Assembly: GCA_012295275.1 (NCBI GenBank)
Contig: CM022665.1
Coordinates: 29,073,946-29,137,945, forward strand
Origin: Chrysomallon squamiferum
Lineage: Eukaryota; Mollusca; Gastropoda; Neomphalida; Peltospiridae
Length of the DNA: 64,000 bases
Direction: 5' to 3'
The notes beneath the pieces were generated by a model. That model did no database searches. It saw nothing but the letters and a program-made list of their open reading frames with translations, and was not told where the DNA came from. Positions 37,606 to 47,822 of this stretch are shown in pieces (the first letter of the stretch is position 1; every line of letters begins with the position of its first letter). Both the position numbers and the translations under genes were made by a program.

Positions 37606-40020
37606 TTAGGAATCAAATAAAGAATTTGACTGTTCCAGTTCTTGGGAAACATTTGCTGTTGCACATAAGAGTTCTGTCTGTAATTGATCTTGTTCACTTA
37701 TAATGTTACCATTTTGCTCATCAATAAAGTAGGTGACAATATGCTCAGTTTCAATATCTACTGGTGTAGAAACATATTCTGGATAATGATGGGTTGTTGT
37801 TACTTCTGGAAGAGGTAATTCTGCATCAACAGAAACAGTAGTTTCTTGAGGACCTACATCATCAAAAGGTGCCATTTCTCCTTTTCTGATATGTATGCGT
37901 TTATGTCGTCTAAGATGTGAACTGTTATTAAATCTAGCTCCACAAATCTCACACTGACAAGGCTTCTCGCCACTGTGAGACAGGAGATGCCTTTGTAATG
38001 AGGTATATCCACTAAGGACTTTGCCACACAGATTGCAGTCATATGTGTTGATTCTCTGATAGCATGCTCTTCTGTGTTTCAGATAAAAAACACAGTCAGT
38101 AAAGCGCATTCCACATCTGTGACATAGATAATGTGTTTCACCATTGTGTCTTTTTAGATGAAGATTTAATCTTGTCTGACTAGTTAACTTTTTACCACAG
38201 TGAGTCCATGGACATGTAACACATTTCTCCCTTTTCTGTGAATGTGTCTTCCTGTGATTGCGAAGCAAATCATAACTGTCAAATGTTTCTGAACACAAAA
38301 AACAAGGGAATTTTACTGGCATACCTTTACGAGCATGCTTCTGAATATGAACAATGAAGGTGTAATTAGATTTATATTTTTTGTTGCAAAACTGACAATA
38401 TTTTTCTTCCGATTTACTTACAGACAACTGATCCACATGATTCAGATGTTTATGGACATTGAGTTCTGAAACTGAACAGAATAACTGTGAACATATTTCA
38501 CATTTGCAGACCTTTTTACTGTGGTCATTCAAGCCTTCATGACTCAAGAACTGTTTGTTACATATATTGCACTTAATTTTTTTATCTGAATCCATATCAT
38601 GTAATACTAGATGTCGATTATATGTGTTGTGGTATTTAAACTCCTTTGAACAGGTACTACAACGGTAAGGTTTTTCACCTGTGTGAACTCTGTTGTGAAT
38701 TTTCAAACATGCTTTCATCCGAAAGCTTTTATTACAGATCTTACAAACGAATGGTTTCTCACCAGTATGTAGACGTTTATGGTCTTTTAGTTTAGAAGAG
38801 TCACTACACAACTTCTGACAGATATCACATTCAAACAGTTTTGATGTTCTGTTAAAAGTTATTCTCTTATTATTTTCTGTATTTTGTTTGGAAAGACCCT
38901 TGTTTTTTGCTGGTTTCCTTTGAAAGTTTCTTGTCCTGGAGGCCTTATCCTTTTGCTCACCAATATTAGTACATTCAGATTTCTTCACTTTACTGATATT
39001 TCTCTTTTCAGTTTTATGTTGAATACTTTTATTTGAAATATTCTTTTTATATGATGGTACAACTTTCTTCTTCACAAATGATCGTGTAATCATTCTGTTT
39101 AATGATTTGTCAGCTTGTAATGTTTCCTTTTTCACAGTTGATTTTGTTTTTAATCTGGTGTGTGATCTTTTGCATTGAACAGTTTTGCATTTTGCTTTAG
39201 TTTTGTTTTTATTTATTTCTTTATGCCTCTTAAAATTATGCTGACTGCTTTCAGTAATTCCAACACTTGGAGTAGAAGTAGTCTGATCATCATCATTTTG
39301 ACAATTATTATCATTCATTTCTTTAAATAAATCAGTTTTTGTCTGCAACAAACATTTGTCAGTTACTGTTTCTTTGCACTTTTGATTCATTAGCCAATTG
39401 TTTAAGGACATCTGTTCAACAATTACTTCATTTTCAGAATGTTTATTAAGGTCCTGCTGATGTACATGTTTGCCTTTAAAGTCATCCAATTTAGTTGATA
39501 ATGAAAATATATTACTTTTATTCTCATCTTGCAAACCATTATGACAAATGTGTACAAGATCATCATGAGAATCAGAATTATGTGGAATGACCAGCAGTTG
39601 ATTTGGTTTACTACTTTGGACTTTTAAAAACTTACTTAAAACATTCTGCGATTTGCTTGTTTGATTGTTAACAAAATTAATGAGTTGATCAGTATTAATT
39701 TGTATTGGATCATGTGTTGCTTTGTGGATAATTAAACCACCCTGTGTGAAAAATCTGCTATTACATTTAGCACAAATGTATGTTTTTTTCTGGTAATGTT
39801 TCCATCTATGTACCAAGAAACTAGATTTTTTACTAAATGTTTTTTCACATATTTCACATCTGAAATATCTAGAATAGACACCAGACAATGCCTTGATGAC
39901 AGTACTCATACATGTCACTGGTGAACTTCTCTGTATCTCCTTCTGACAATCATCACACTTGAAATTTTTGACAAGGTTCAGCGATGTCAGTGACCATTTA
40001 CATGTATGATTTACAACCAT
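37606..40020 (-). CDS. C2H2 zinc-finger protein E, intact, 804 residues
   Basis: A probable nuclear DNA-binding protein and the best-preserved member of the array. The ATG at 40020 is 11 bases inside an exon opened by TTTTTTCTAG at 40031, so a spliced 5' UTR is likely. The N-terminal module has C7-x-W9-S-L ... L-V-K ... C22-x2-C25. Two fingers follow at about residues 54-103, then about 290 residues of Lys/Ser/Asn-rich linker. About 11 fingers follow at roughly 396-718. They include an irregular pair, CNICNKQF and CKCEICSQLFC; the C-P-W-T-H-C finger; the C2HC finger CHRCGMRFTDCVFYLKH; a SGYTSLQRH finger; and the last finger NNSSHLRRHKRIH. The tail is acidic, with IVTYFIDE and QTELLCATANV. Gene F is its closest relative: order and spacing match, with substitutions throughout. 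Confidence 0.93.
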   Translation of the reverse strand: MVVNHTCKWSLTSLNLVKNFKCDDCQKEIQRSSPVTCMSTVIKALSGVYSRYFRCEICEKTFSKKSSFLVHRWKHYQKKTYICAKCNSRFFTQGGLIIHKATHDPIQINTDQLINFVNNQTSKSQNVLSKFLKVQSSKPNQLLVIPHNSDSHDDLVHICHNGLQDENKSNIFSLSTKLDDFKGKHVHQQDLNKHSENEVIVEQMSLNNWLMNQKCKETVTDKCLLQTKTDLFKEMNDNNCQNDDDQTTSTPSVGITESSQHNFKRHKEINKNKTKAKCKTVQCKRSHTRLKTKSTVKKETLQADKSLNRMITRSFVKKKVVPSYKKNISNKSIQHKTEKRNISKVKKSECTNIGEQKDKASRTRNFQRKPAKNKGLSKQNTENNKRITFNRTSKLFECDICQKLCSDSSKLKDHKRLHTGEKPFVCKICNKSFRMKACLKIHNRVHTGEKPYRCSTCSKEFKYHNTYNRHLVLHDMDSDKKIKCNICNKQFLSHEGLNDHSKKVCKCEICSQLFCSVSELNVHKHLNHVDQLSVSKSEEKYCQFCNKKYKSNYTFIVHIQKHARKGMPVKFPCFLCSETFDSYDLLRNHRKTHSQKREKCVTCPWTHCGKKLTSQTRLNLHLKRHNGETHYLCHRCGMRFTDCVFYLKHRRACYQRINTYDCNLCGKVLSGYTSLQRHLLSHSGEKPCQCEICGARFNNSSHLRRHKRIHIRKGEMAPFDDVGPQETTVSVDAELPLPEVTTTHHYPEYVSTPVDIETEHIVTYFIDEQNGNIISEQDQLQTELLCATANVSQELEQSNSLFDS

Positions 40021-42306
40021 TTTTGTTGATTCTAGAAAAAAGAAACATTTTTAATTTAGCAAATTTAAATACATTTTTTTAACTGGGAAGAGATTTAAAC
40101 AAAATTGGATTCCAATGTTGTAAAATAATATATGATTACTCTGAAAAATACAAAAATAAAGAGTACATGTAAATCAGTTAACATGTCACCTTTATTATTA
40201 GCAAAGTTTATCTATAGTAAAAAAAAAATTAAATTAAAAATTTAACTGTACTGGAAACACTGTAGCATCTATGAGGTAAAATATTTCAGTTTCAGTGATC
40301 TCGTTATACTTTTAATGTGTCCTTGATACCTTGATGTTGGAACTAATTATTCAGAATTTTTTTTAATTTTTTTATCAGATATGTAGGACACTGATGAAAA
40401 ATAAGATGGTTTTAAAATATTCAATTACTACACAGTGCTATCCTAAAAGAAACTAGGGTAATCACTGTAGGAACCATTTAATAAGCTGTTACATATTTAT
40501 ATGGGGTCAGTCTTTTACTGATAATATATAGCTAGTGGATTCCCCTGCAAGCAGTTAATTAAAATGTGTAGTATGTGCTTTCTCATGTGTGGGATGGTTC
40601 ATACACAAGATCCTATGCTTATGGATTTGTGGTATTTTTAGGATATAACAAATGGACCAAATTTATGTTTCTCCCGTATTTCAGTTGGACTTTGTTACAT
40701 GCAGTTGGTCTTACTCTTATCTATCTCTGTTGCTTATTACATTAATAATTCAGTTTTTAATCATCATCTTTGTCGTCATCAATAATCCAAATTGTGTGAA
40801 AAATTTAAATACAAATTCAGTTCCAGATTACTTACCACAAATTCAACTAAATGTTGAATCACTATAGACTTAGTTAGTTTCACATACTTCAGTCAAAACA
40901 ACAAAATTAATAATTCAGATAGTTTCACATCTGATTCTAACGTGTCTGATGAGTCGAATCAATTCACTAATCATATCACATGCTATAATTTGTAAATTCC
41001 ATATTATTATTATATTAGTAGGTATGTGACAAAAGCTGTGGAAGGTTGCCCAATGTTTGGGATGCATTTCTGCTTTTCCTGAAGGGAGTTATCTCATTCT
41101 CATTTTTGTTTCATCATTATTTTTACATATTTTCAACAACAAATATCATAACTTAATGAATATTCAGCTTCACCATCATATTCATTTCTTGACATGTGAT
41201 CTTTGATCACCAACAGAGAATCAGCAGGCAAATTATCAAAATTATTATGTGACTAAGCTAAGCTTATCCAAGACTTTAAATCATACACAAAGTTACAAAT
41301 TATGCATTTCTCTTCAGTCTGCAAAATTTCATACAAATATTTAGAAGGAAGGCGCTTAATTTTGGATACCAAAATATGGGGTATTCTCTAAATATGACAT
41401 TGCCATAGAGATTGCTGTTGCTGCGAATGTCTTAAAAGTTTGAGGTTTTGTTTATTACAATTAATTATTCTTAAAAAATTATCTTTGTACACTGGTTAAA
41501 TTTCTATAGGGTTTTGGATATTACATAATTAAGGTGTAAGGTACATCTGAGCTATTAGCGCAATTAATTAATTAATTAAAATTAATGAATGTTATCAACA
41601 TGCTTAAAAAATACTGTATAGCTCTAGAACTCATATAAAACTTAATATGTATGTTAGTTTGAATCTATATGAGATGTTCATTGTTTATGTTGCCAAATGA
41701 AGGAATCGACCATGTTTCTCCATAGATTCTGAAGGAAAAATACCGTCAAAATTTACTGATAAAAATTCATAACTTGTTTCACATCAACGCTATGAATATA
41801 ATCTTGATGTCATTTTAATCTGCTTTACATTTTTTTTTTTTTTTTTTTTTGCTGTTTCTGAGATATATAATTTTATAGTAAAAAAATTATACTTTAGAAA
41901 ATTCTGTCACGTACCTGTTATTAGTAGTAATAAAGTAATATTAATAATGAACTAAGTATATACAGTATTACTATTAGTATATTGTACTAATTATACACCA
42001 CTCAATCAGTGACTCACCCATTGGCTCTATAAAGTATATGTGTCTTACGTTAATAATAAATTAAATTTGACACATTTTTATACATCTGCACATAACTGAC
42101 CCCTCACAAGATCAGTTCCTTGAGTATCATTTCCATGTCTGTTATTATTATTATTTTCAATAACCTCTGCTAAAACATGAAATTGTCCAAAGGTAGGCCC
42201 TGAACACTCTAAGGGAGATAATTTGCTTTTCAAAGTTAGTATCCGGTTTGGGTCTCTCCGCAGTTAAATGAACTCGTTATACTGTATTACGAAAATTTAA
42301 TAAGAC

Positions 42307-42339
<33 letters not shown>

Positions 42340-42866
42340 AATAAATAAAAGTAAATTTATATTATGAAGAGTTGGTCTGAACAACAGAAAACTAATTCAG
42401 TAGAACTGAATTATATTATTGTTTATTAAACAATTAAAAAATAAACAAGAATCATACATTGAAAAAAACAAAATTATAATCAGTAATGTTCTGCAAATAA
42501 TAATATTTCTTAAAACATAAATCGTCATCTCATATAAAATAATTTATACCAAATTTATCATAAGGGCTTCTTCCTGTTCTCATCTGTTCATGTAAAGGAA
42601 TTTAGGGACATTTTTGAATGTACATACTCAAATTTAAATCCATTTTGTTAAGTTAAGCATTTACATCTGCACTCAAGTTTGAAAAAAAATCTTTTAAATA
42701 GTAAATAAAGAAAAACAAAAAAGACATGTTCATCAAAACAATTTATTTGATAATTATTTTAAATGATTTTTTAATTTTATATATATAAAATTACTGACTA
42801 ATCACCTATCTGCTGTGATTAACATCTGATTTTGTTACATAATTCGCAATTAATAATAACAGATAC
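40021..42866. other. Spacer between genes E and F
   Basis: No coding region or RNA gene is recognised. It contains gene E's presumed 5' UTR intron next to 40,031, AT-rich unique sequence, an (AATT)n patch near 41,563, a T run near 41,830 and a (TAA)n/(TAAA)n tract at 42,307-42,350. Confidence 0.5.
42307..42350. repeat. (TAA)n / (TAAA)n microsatellite
   Basis: About 25 bases of TAA repeat pass into TAAA repeat, in the 3' flank of gene F. Confidence 0.9.
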
Positions 42867-44891
42867 CTACTCTGCTTCTTCTTTACCTATACCTGCTGCT
42901 ACAGATAACAAATCAGTTTGTAAATGGATCTGATCAGGTGCTCTGTCAACAAAATAAGCCATTATCTGTTTATTCTCAATTTCAACAGATCCAATGTTGT
43001 CATCATTTTGTGTTGCAATAGGATAATACAATAATTCTTGTGTGTTGCTGTTTTCAAATGGTGGCATTTCACCTTTTCTGACGTGAATAAGTTTATGTCG
43101 TTTCAGATGAGAACTGTTGTTAAATCGAGAACCACAGATTTCACACTGACATGGTTTTTCACCTTTGTGTGATAATATATGTTTCTGTAATGCTGAATGA
43201 CCACTCAATGTTTTACCACACATGCTACAACCATATTTGGTTGCTCGCTGGTAGCAAGCTCGTTTGTGTTTAAGATAAAAAACACAGTCAGTGAAGTGCA
43301 TTCCACACCTAAAGCAAAGATAACGTGTTTCACCATTATGCCTTTTTAGGTGTGAATCAAGTCTCCTTTGACTTGTCAGCTTTTTTCCACAATGAATCCA
43401 TGGACAGGTAACACATTTTTCACGTTTTTGTGAGTGTGTCTTCTTGTGAAAACGAAGCAGATCGTAACTGTCAAATGTTTCAGAACATTTCGGACATGGA
43501 AATGTTATTGGCATGCCTTTGTGAGCATGTTTTTGCATATGGGCAAGGAATGTGTAGTTAGTTTTAAATGTCTTCTTGCAGAACTGGCAGAATTTTTCAT
43601 CAGAATTTCCAACAGAAAACCTGTCAATATGGTTGACATGTTTATGGAGATTGAGCTCTGAAAAAGAGCAGAATAACTGTGGACACTTGTCACATTTACG
43701 GGTTTTTTGTTTGTGATCCCATAAGAATTCTCGACTTGGGAACTGTTTTTCACAAATCTTACAAATAATCTGTGCATCAGTATTGGGTTGGTGTGAAGCT
43801 AAATGGCGTTTAAAGGTGTTCTGATACTTGAATGTCTTTGAACATATGCTGCAGCAATAGGGCTTTTCTCCAGTGTGTACTCTAGCATGAATATTCAGAC
43901 ATGCCTTAATTCGGAAACTCTTGCTGCATGTTGTGCATTTGAAAGGTTTCTCTCCAGTGTGAAGACGGCGATGAGTTTTCAGGTTTGAAGCATCACTGCA
44001 GATTTTTGGGCAGATATCACATTTATAAGACTTTGATGACTTTTTATTAACATTTGATTTTGTGCTGATAGACAATTCTACAATTTTTCTGTTTTTCTTC
44101 TCATCATTTTCAAAATGTAAATTTGTTTTCATTTGGGAGGTATTTTTTTGGTTTCTTCCACCTGTCACATTTAATTTGTTTCTTTTCCAATTGGATTTTC
44201 TTTTATCATTGTGTCCAAGTCTCTGATCATTGTTACTTGATGTATTATTCTTCTTTACTTGTGATCTTGTTAATATTGACATTGTTGGTATTTTCTTTTG
44301 AGGATCTTTTCTAGGATCAATTTTACAGGGCTGTACAACTTTATTACCTTTATCTTTTGATGTGAAATCTTGGTGTGACTGTGTAGAGTTCTTAGTGATT
44401 CCTAATTGTCGAGAATTTTTTTTTCGGTGTGCCCTATTATTATTATTACCACCACTATGTTCGTTCTTGCACTTGGATGTGGACTCGTTTTTCAAAATTA
44501 CAATTCCTTCAGACTTGAAAGTACTAGGAATTTGATTTTTCAAGTTATGATCAGCAGTAGAACCGTTATCAGGTTCAAGTTTTTCAATTTTAGTTTGTTT
44601 TAGTCCATGTGAGGTTTTGTGGATCATTAAACCAGCTCGTGTGACAAAGTTTCTACTACACGTATCACAAGTATAAGGTTTTGATTGTGAATGTTTCCGT
44701 CTGTGTATAATGAGACTGGCTTTCTGTCCAAAAGACTTTTCACATTTGTTGCATGGAAAATTTCCCAGTTGACAACCAACAACTGCTAAGTTTAGTGCTG
44801 TCTTTTTAAGCACAGAAGATCCTGATCTGTAGATGTTTACAATTTTTATACCAGCTAATGACCATGTGCACTTTTTATGTCTTGAAGCCAT
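42867..44891 (-). CDS. C2H2 zinc-finger protein F, intact, 674 residues, altered N-terminal module
   Basis: A close paralog of E. The ATG at 44891 follows the acceptor TTCTTTTCCAG (exon start 44902) by 11 bases, the same spacing as in E. The N-terminal module keeps C8-x-W10-S-L ... I-V, but the following C-x2-C is replaced by S23-x2-S26. Two fingers (about 46-95) are followed by a Lys/Asn/Ser-rich linker, about 110 residues shorter than E's. About 11 fingers follow at roughly 287-610, in the same order as E: CDICPKICSDASNLKTH, CTTCSKSF, CSICSKTF, CKICEKQF, CDKCPQLFC, CQFCKKTF, CPKCSETF, C-P-W-I-H-C, C2HC, SGHSALQKH and NNSSHLKRH. The tail has IMAYFVD and QTDLLSVAAG, aligning with E's tail. 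It is open throughout, so probably functional. If the N-terminal Cys residues bind zinc in the other paralogs, this copy has lost that. Confidence 0.93.
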   Translation of the reverse strand: MASRHKKCTWSLAGIKIVNIYRSGSSVLKKTALNLAVVGCQLGNFPCNKCEKSFGQKASLIIHRRKHSQSKPYTCDTCSRNFVTRAGLMIHKTSHGLKQTKIEKLEPDNGSTADHNLKNQIPSTFKSEGIVILKNESTSKCKNEHSGGNNNNRAHRKKNSRQLGITKNSTQSHQDFTSKDKGNKVVQPCKIDPRKDPQKKIPTMSILTRSQVKKNNTSSNNDQRLGHNDKRKSNWKRNKLNVTGGRNQKNTSQMKTNLHFENDEKKNRKIVELSISTKSNVNKKSSKSYKCDICPKICSDASNLKTHRRLHTGEKPFKCTTCSKSFRIKACLNIHARVHTGEKPYCCSICSKTFKYQNTFKRHLASHQPNTDAQIICKICEKQFPSREFLWDHKQKTRKCDKCPQLFCSFSELNLHKHVNHIDRFSVGNSDEKFCQFCKKTFKTNYTFLAHMQKHAHKGMPITFPCPKCSETFDSYDLLRFHKKTHSQKREKCVTCPWIHCGKKLTSQRRLDSHLKRHNGETRYLCFRCGMHFTDCVFYLKHKRACYQRATKYGCSMCGKTLSGHSALQKHILSHKGEKPCQCEICGSRFNNSSHLKRHKLIHVRKGEMPPFENSNTQELLYYPIATQNDDNIGSVEIENKQIMAYFVDRAPDQIHLQTDLLSVAAGIGKEEAE

Positions 44892-47822
44892 CTTAACAGA
44901 ATCTGGAAAAGAACATTATTTTAAATTATTAAACAACATCTAAGGTCTCAAGTGTTTTAGGTTATTTCTTTTATTTGACTGCTCTACTTTATTTTTCTCA
45001 GTCTATGAAAATGTGATGCTTTTGGCCACAACCAGTCATAATCTTGCAGTTTAGCACCGAGGCCTTTTCAGAATATGTTTTACTGAATTTTTGCTACGAT
45101 GTTCATTTTGTGTCTAGTTGAAAATAAAAAATATCATCTAGAATCATCTTACTTTTTATATCTGTAAAGCCCCATTGCAACAAACAACAGAAACAAAGTA
45201 TTCAGTAAAATTTGTGCTGACAAGGCCTAGAACTAAACTGAAAGAATACCAAACTAATGTTGTAAAATGAAAAAGAGGATATACTTTACAAAAAAAAAAA
45301 AAAATAATAAAAAAAAATATTGTAAAATGTTTAATCGTAGTGCAATTTACAACACTAAGGCCTGAAAGTAATATTGTTTATTGTTATACATTTCTAAACA
45401 ATTTCACTGATTCTAACACATTAATAAATTTTACAGATTATCACAATATCATTATGATTATGAAGAACCAAAACTTTGGAAACAATATTATTAAAAAGTT
45501 TGAAGAGATTTAAAAATACCTAGCTATAGTTCATTAATAATTAATTGTCGCTAATTAATATTATTTGTTATGTTATCAGCTGTGCATATTTTTACTAAAC
45601 AAAAATAAATAAAAATAATTAATTACTTTCGACTCAAGTTAGATATAATTTATAAATTAAAATATACTGTAACAGTGTAAGTTTAACTATTAATTATTAT
45701 TAATTCTACTCAGATTACATCGACAACCGATCCAACATGACAAAAGTGTTATAGTCTTAGCATGTCAGACTAATAACATTCCCAATATTATTTTTTTAAC
45801 TATATTAAGCAACCTACGTCAAACAGAATGTATGCAAATAACAACCTACTTTTACTAAAGCTTTAGCAGTTATTAGAATAAAAGATAACGAAAGAAGAAA
45901 ACGTAGAATCCCAGTCTATTGACTGAGGTCTCATAACACTGTTTGTAATGAAACTTTTTGTATATGAGCCACAGATTCCCATTCATTCATCATGCTACAC
46001 TTTGGGAGGACCCTAGTTCGAAAATTTATTTCCTTTTTTGTTTTTCATTTTTTAAATAAAAACATATTTATAATCAGTGTATTGAAATAAGGACCAATTA
46101 TATAATTAAGATTTTTTTTTTAAGTTTAAGTAATTAAAATAAAATAAAATAAAATAAAAAATAATGTTTTTAAAAATCTCATTTATGGTTTTCTTGAAAA
46201 TTAATGTGACACTTAATGCTTGGAGCACTTGATATCCAATCTAGCCCATTTCATTTTTAAGCCCAAGACCTCACCCAGTTTCATGTTTTCATGCTGCAAA
46301 AAATCAAAACAAAAAAGAATATCTTAAATTTACCAAGTTATTTTACTATCAAAACTGCCAAGTGGAATTCTGGACAGCCCTACTTGACTCTAAAACAGGC
46401 AGTAAGGCAACATTCAATTAACTTGGCCTACTTTTTAAGGAAAGTGAGGGAAACTATGCATGGTTTCTTGTGAGGACATTGTTGTTGAGCAAGTCTACTA
46501 ACTAGTGTGATGATAAAAAAAAACCAACAAAAAAAACCCCTTAAGTTGCTTAACTGTTGATTTTGTACATTTTTTGTTTAATAAATAAAATAATACTGTC
46601 ATGACTTAATTACAGCTTCTGAAACAAAGCTGCATGAGGGTTAAACCCACAAAAAACCCAACCTACATGAGAACGTGCAAGAAAATTCTGACTGCTTTCA
46701 TTTGTGCTCAGTTATGCAACTCATCTTTATACTCCCCTTTAGATCACTACCATCCTGGAAGTATATTCTCTCACCTGTAATCTGTGTTGTTCAAGCAGAT
46801 CAATGAATAAGTTTATATGTCTATTTAATATGTGAGCTGCACCTGACTTTTGCTATGTAAGATATTGTACTATATCTATTTTCATTTGTACTGTTTGATC
46901 TAATTTTTATTATTTTATTTTCTGTACATTAGGTGAACACTGTGAGTTGTGGATGACATCACTGTCTCTGTTAGTGCCTTTTAAAAAAATGAAAATTTAT
47001 TAAACAATATTTATGTACCAAATAACAATGTTTTTTTTCAATTTCATTTTCCTATAAATTGATGGATCAATGTTACATATTTACATGTTAATTAATACCC
47101 TATTTATAGATGTAACCAAGAATTTTTGCTGTATATTCAGATTTGTTTTCAGATATGTTGGCTTAAAGTTAAAAACAAAGATATTTGGTTTCAGATTTAG
47201 AAAAATATGTAAACAAAGTATGATAAAAGAATGTGAGATAACTATAAAAATTAAATACTCTCGAACCTGATTTTACTTGTTAAAGCTTTGGTTCAGTTAA
47301 GTTAATACTGCTTAAAGTTATCCAGTTTATATTCCTTGTACATCAGCAAATGTTATAGAGAAAAATGTGTTGGTAATGAACATCAACACATACTTAGATC
47401 AGACAAAAATATTTCAGACTGCTAGGCTGGAAGATTGCTGTTTATGACTAATAATTATGAACTAATTCATCAGCTTTTCTCTCACTTGTTCGGTTTAATA
47501 CCAAAAATAATGTTTTTATTTTTGAATTTTTTAAATAAGCAACGAAGTCATTCTGATCAAAATTTTCACATTAGTTTATTAAAATGATGTTAACTGACAA
47601 TATAAGATGTATAAAATTAATGTAAGGCCAAAATTTTATAATACTGTGTGAAACAGAGCAAAGTGTTTTAAATTTATTAGTGGAAAGGTTATATATTTTC
47701 TTTAGCTACATTTTCTTTCACAGTGAGAAGTTCAACAGTTTCAATGAGATGAGTTACTGTGGTTTTAATTTGTAGATGGAGAATTTTCTAGCACATGTTC
47801 TCATCTGATTCCTGCATATTTT
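44892..47822. other. Spacer between genes F and G
   Basis: No coding region is recognised. It is mostly AT-rich. Around 46,180-46,510 there is sequence of more even composition that looks like part of an old interspersed repeat, but I cannot assign it to a family. The last few hundred bases are gene G's 3' flank. Confidence 0.45.
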
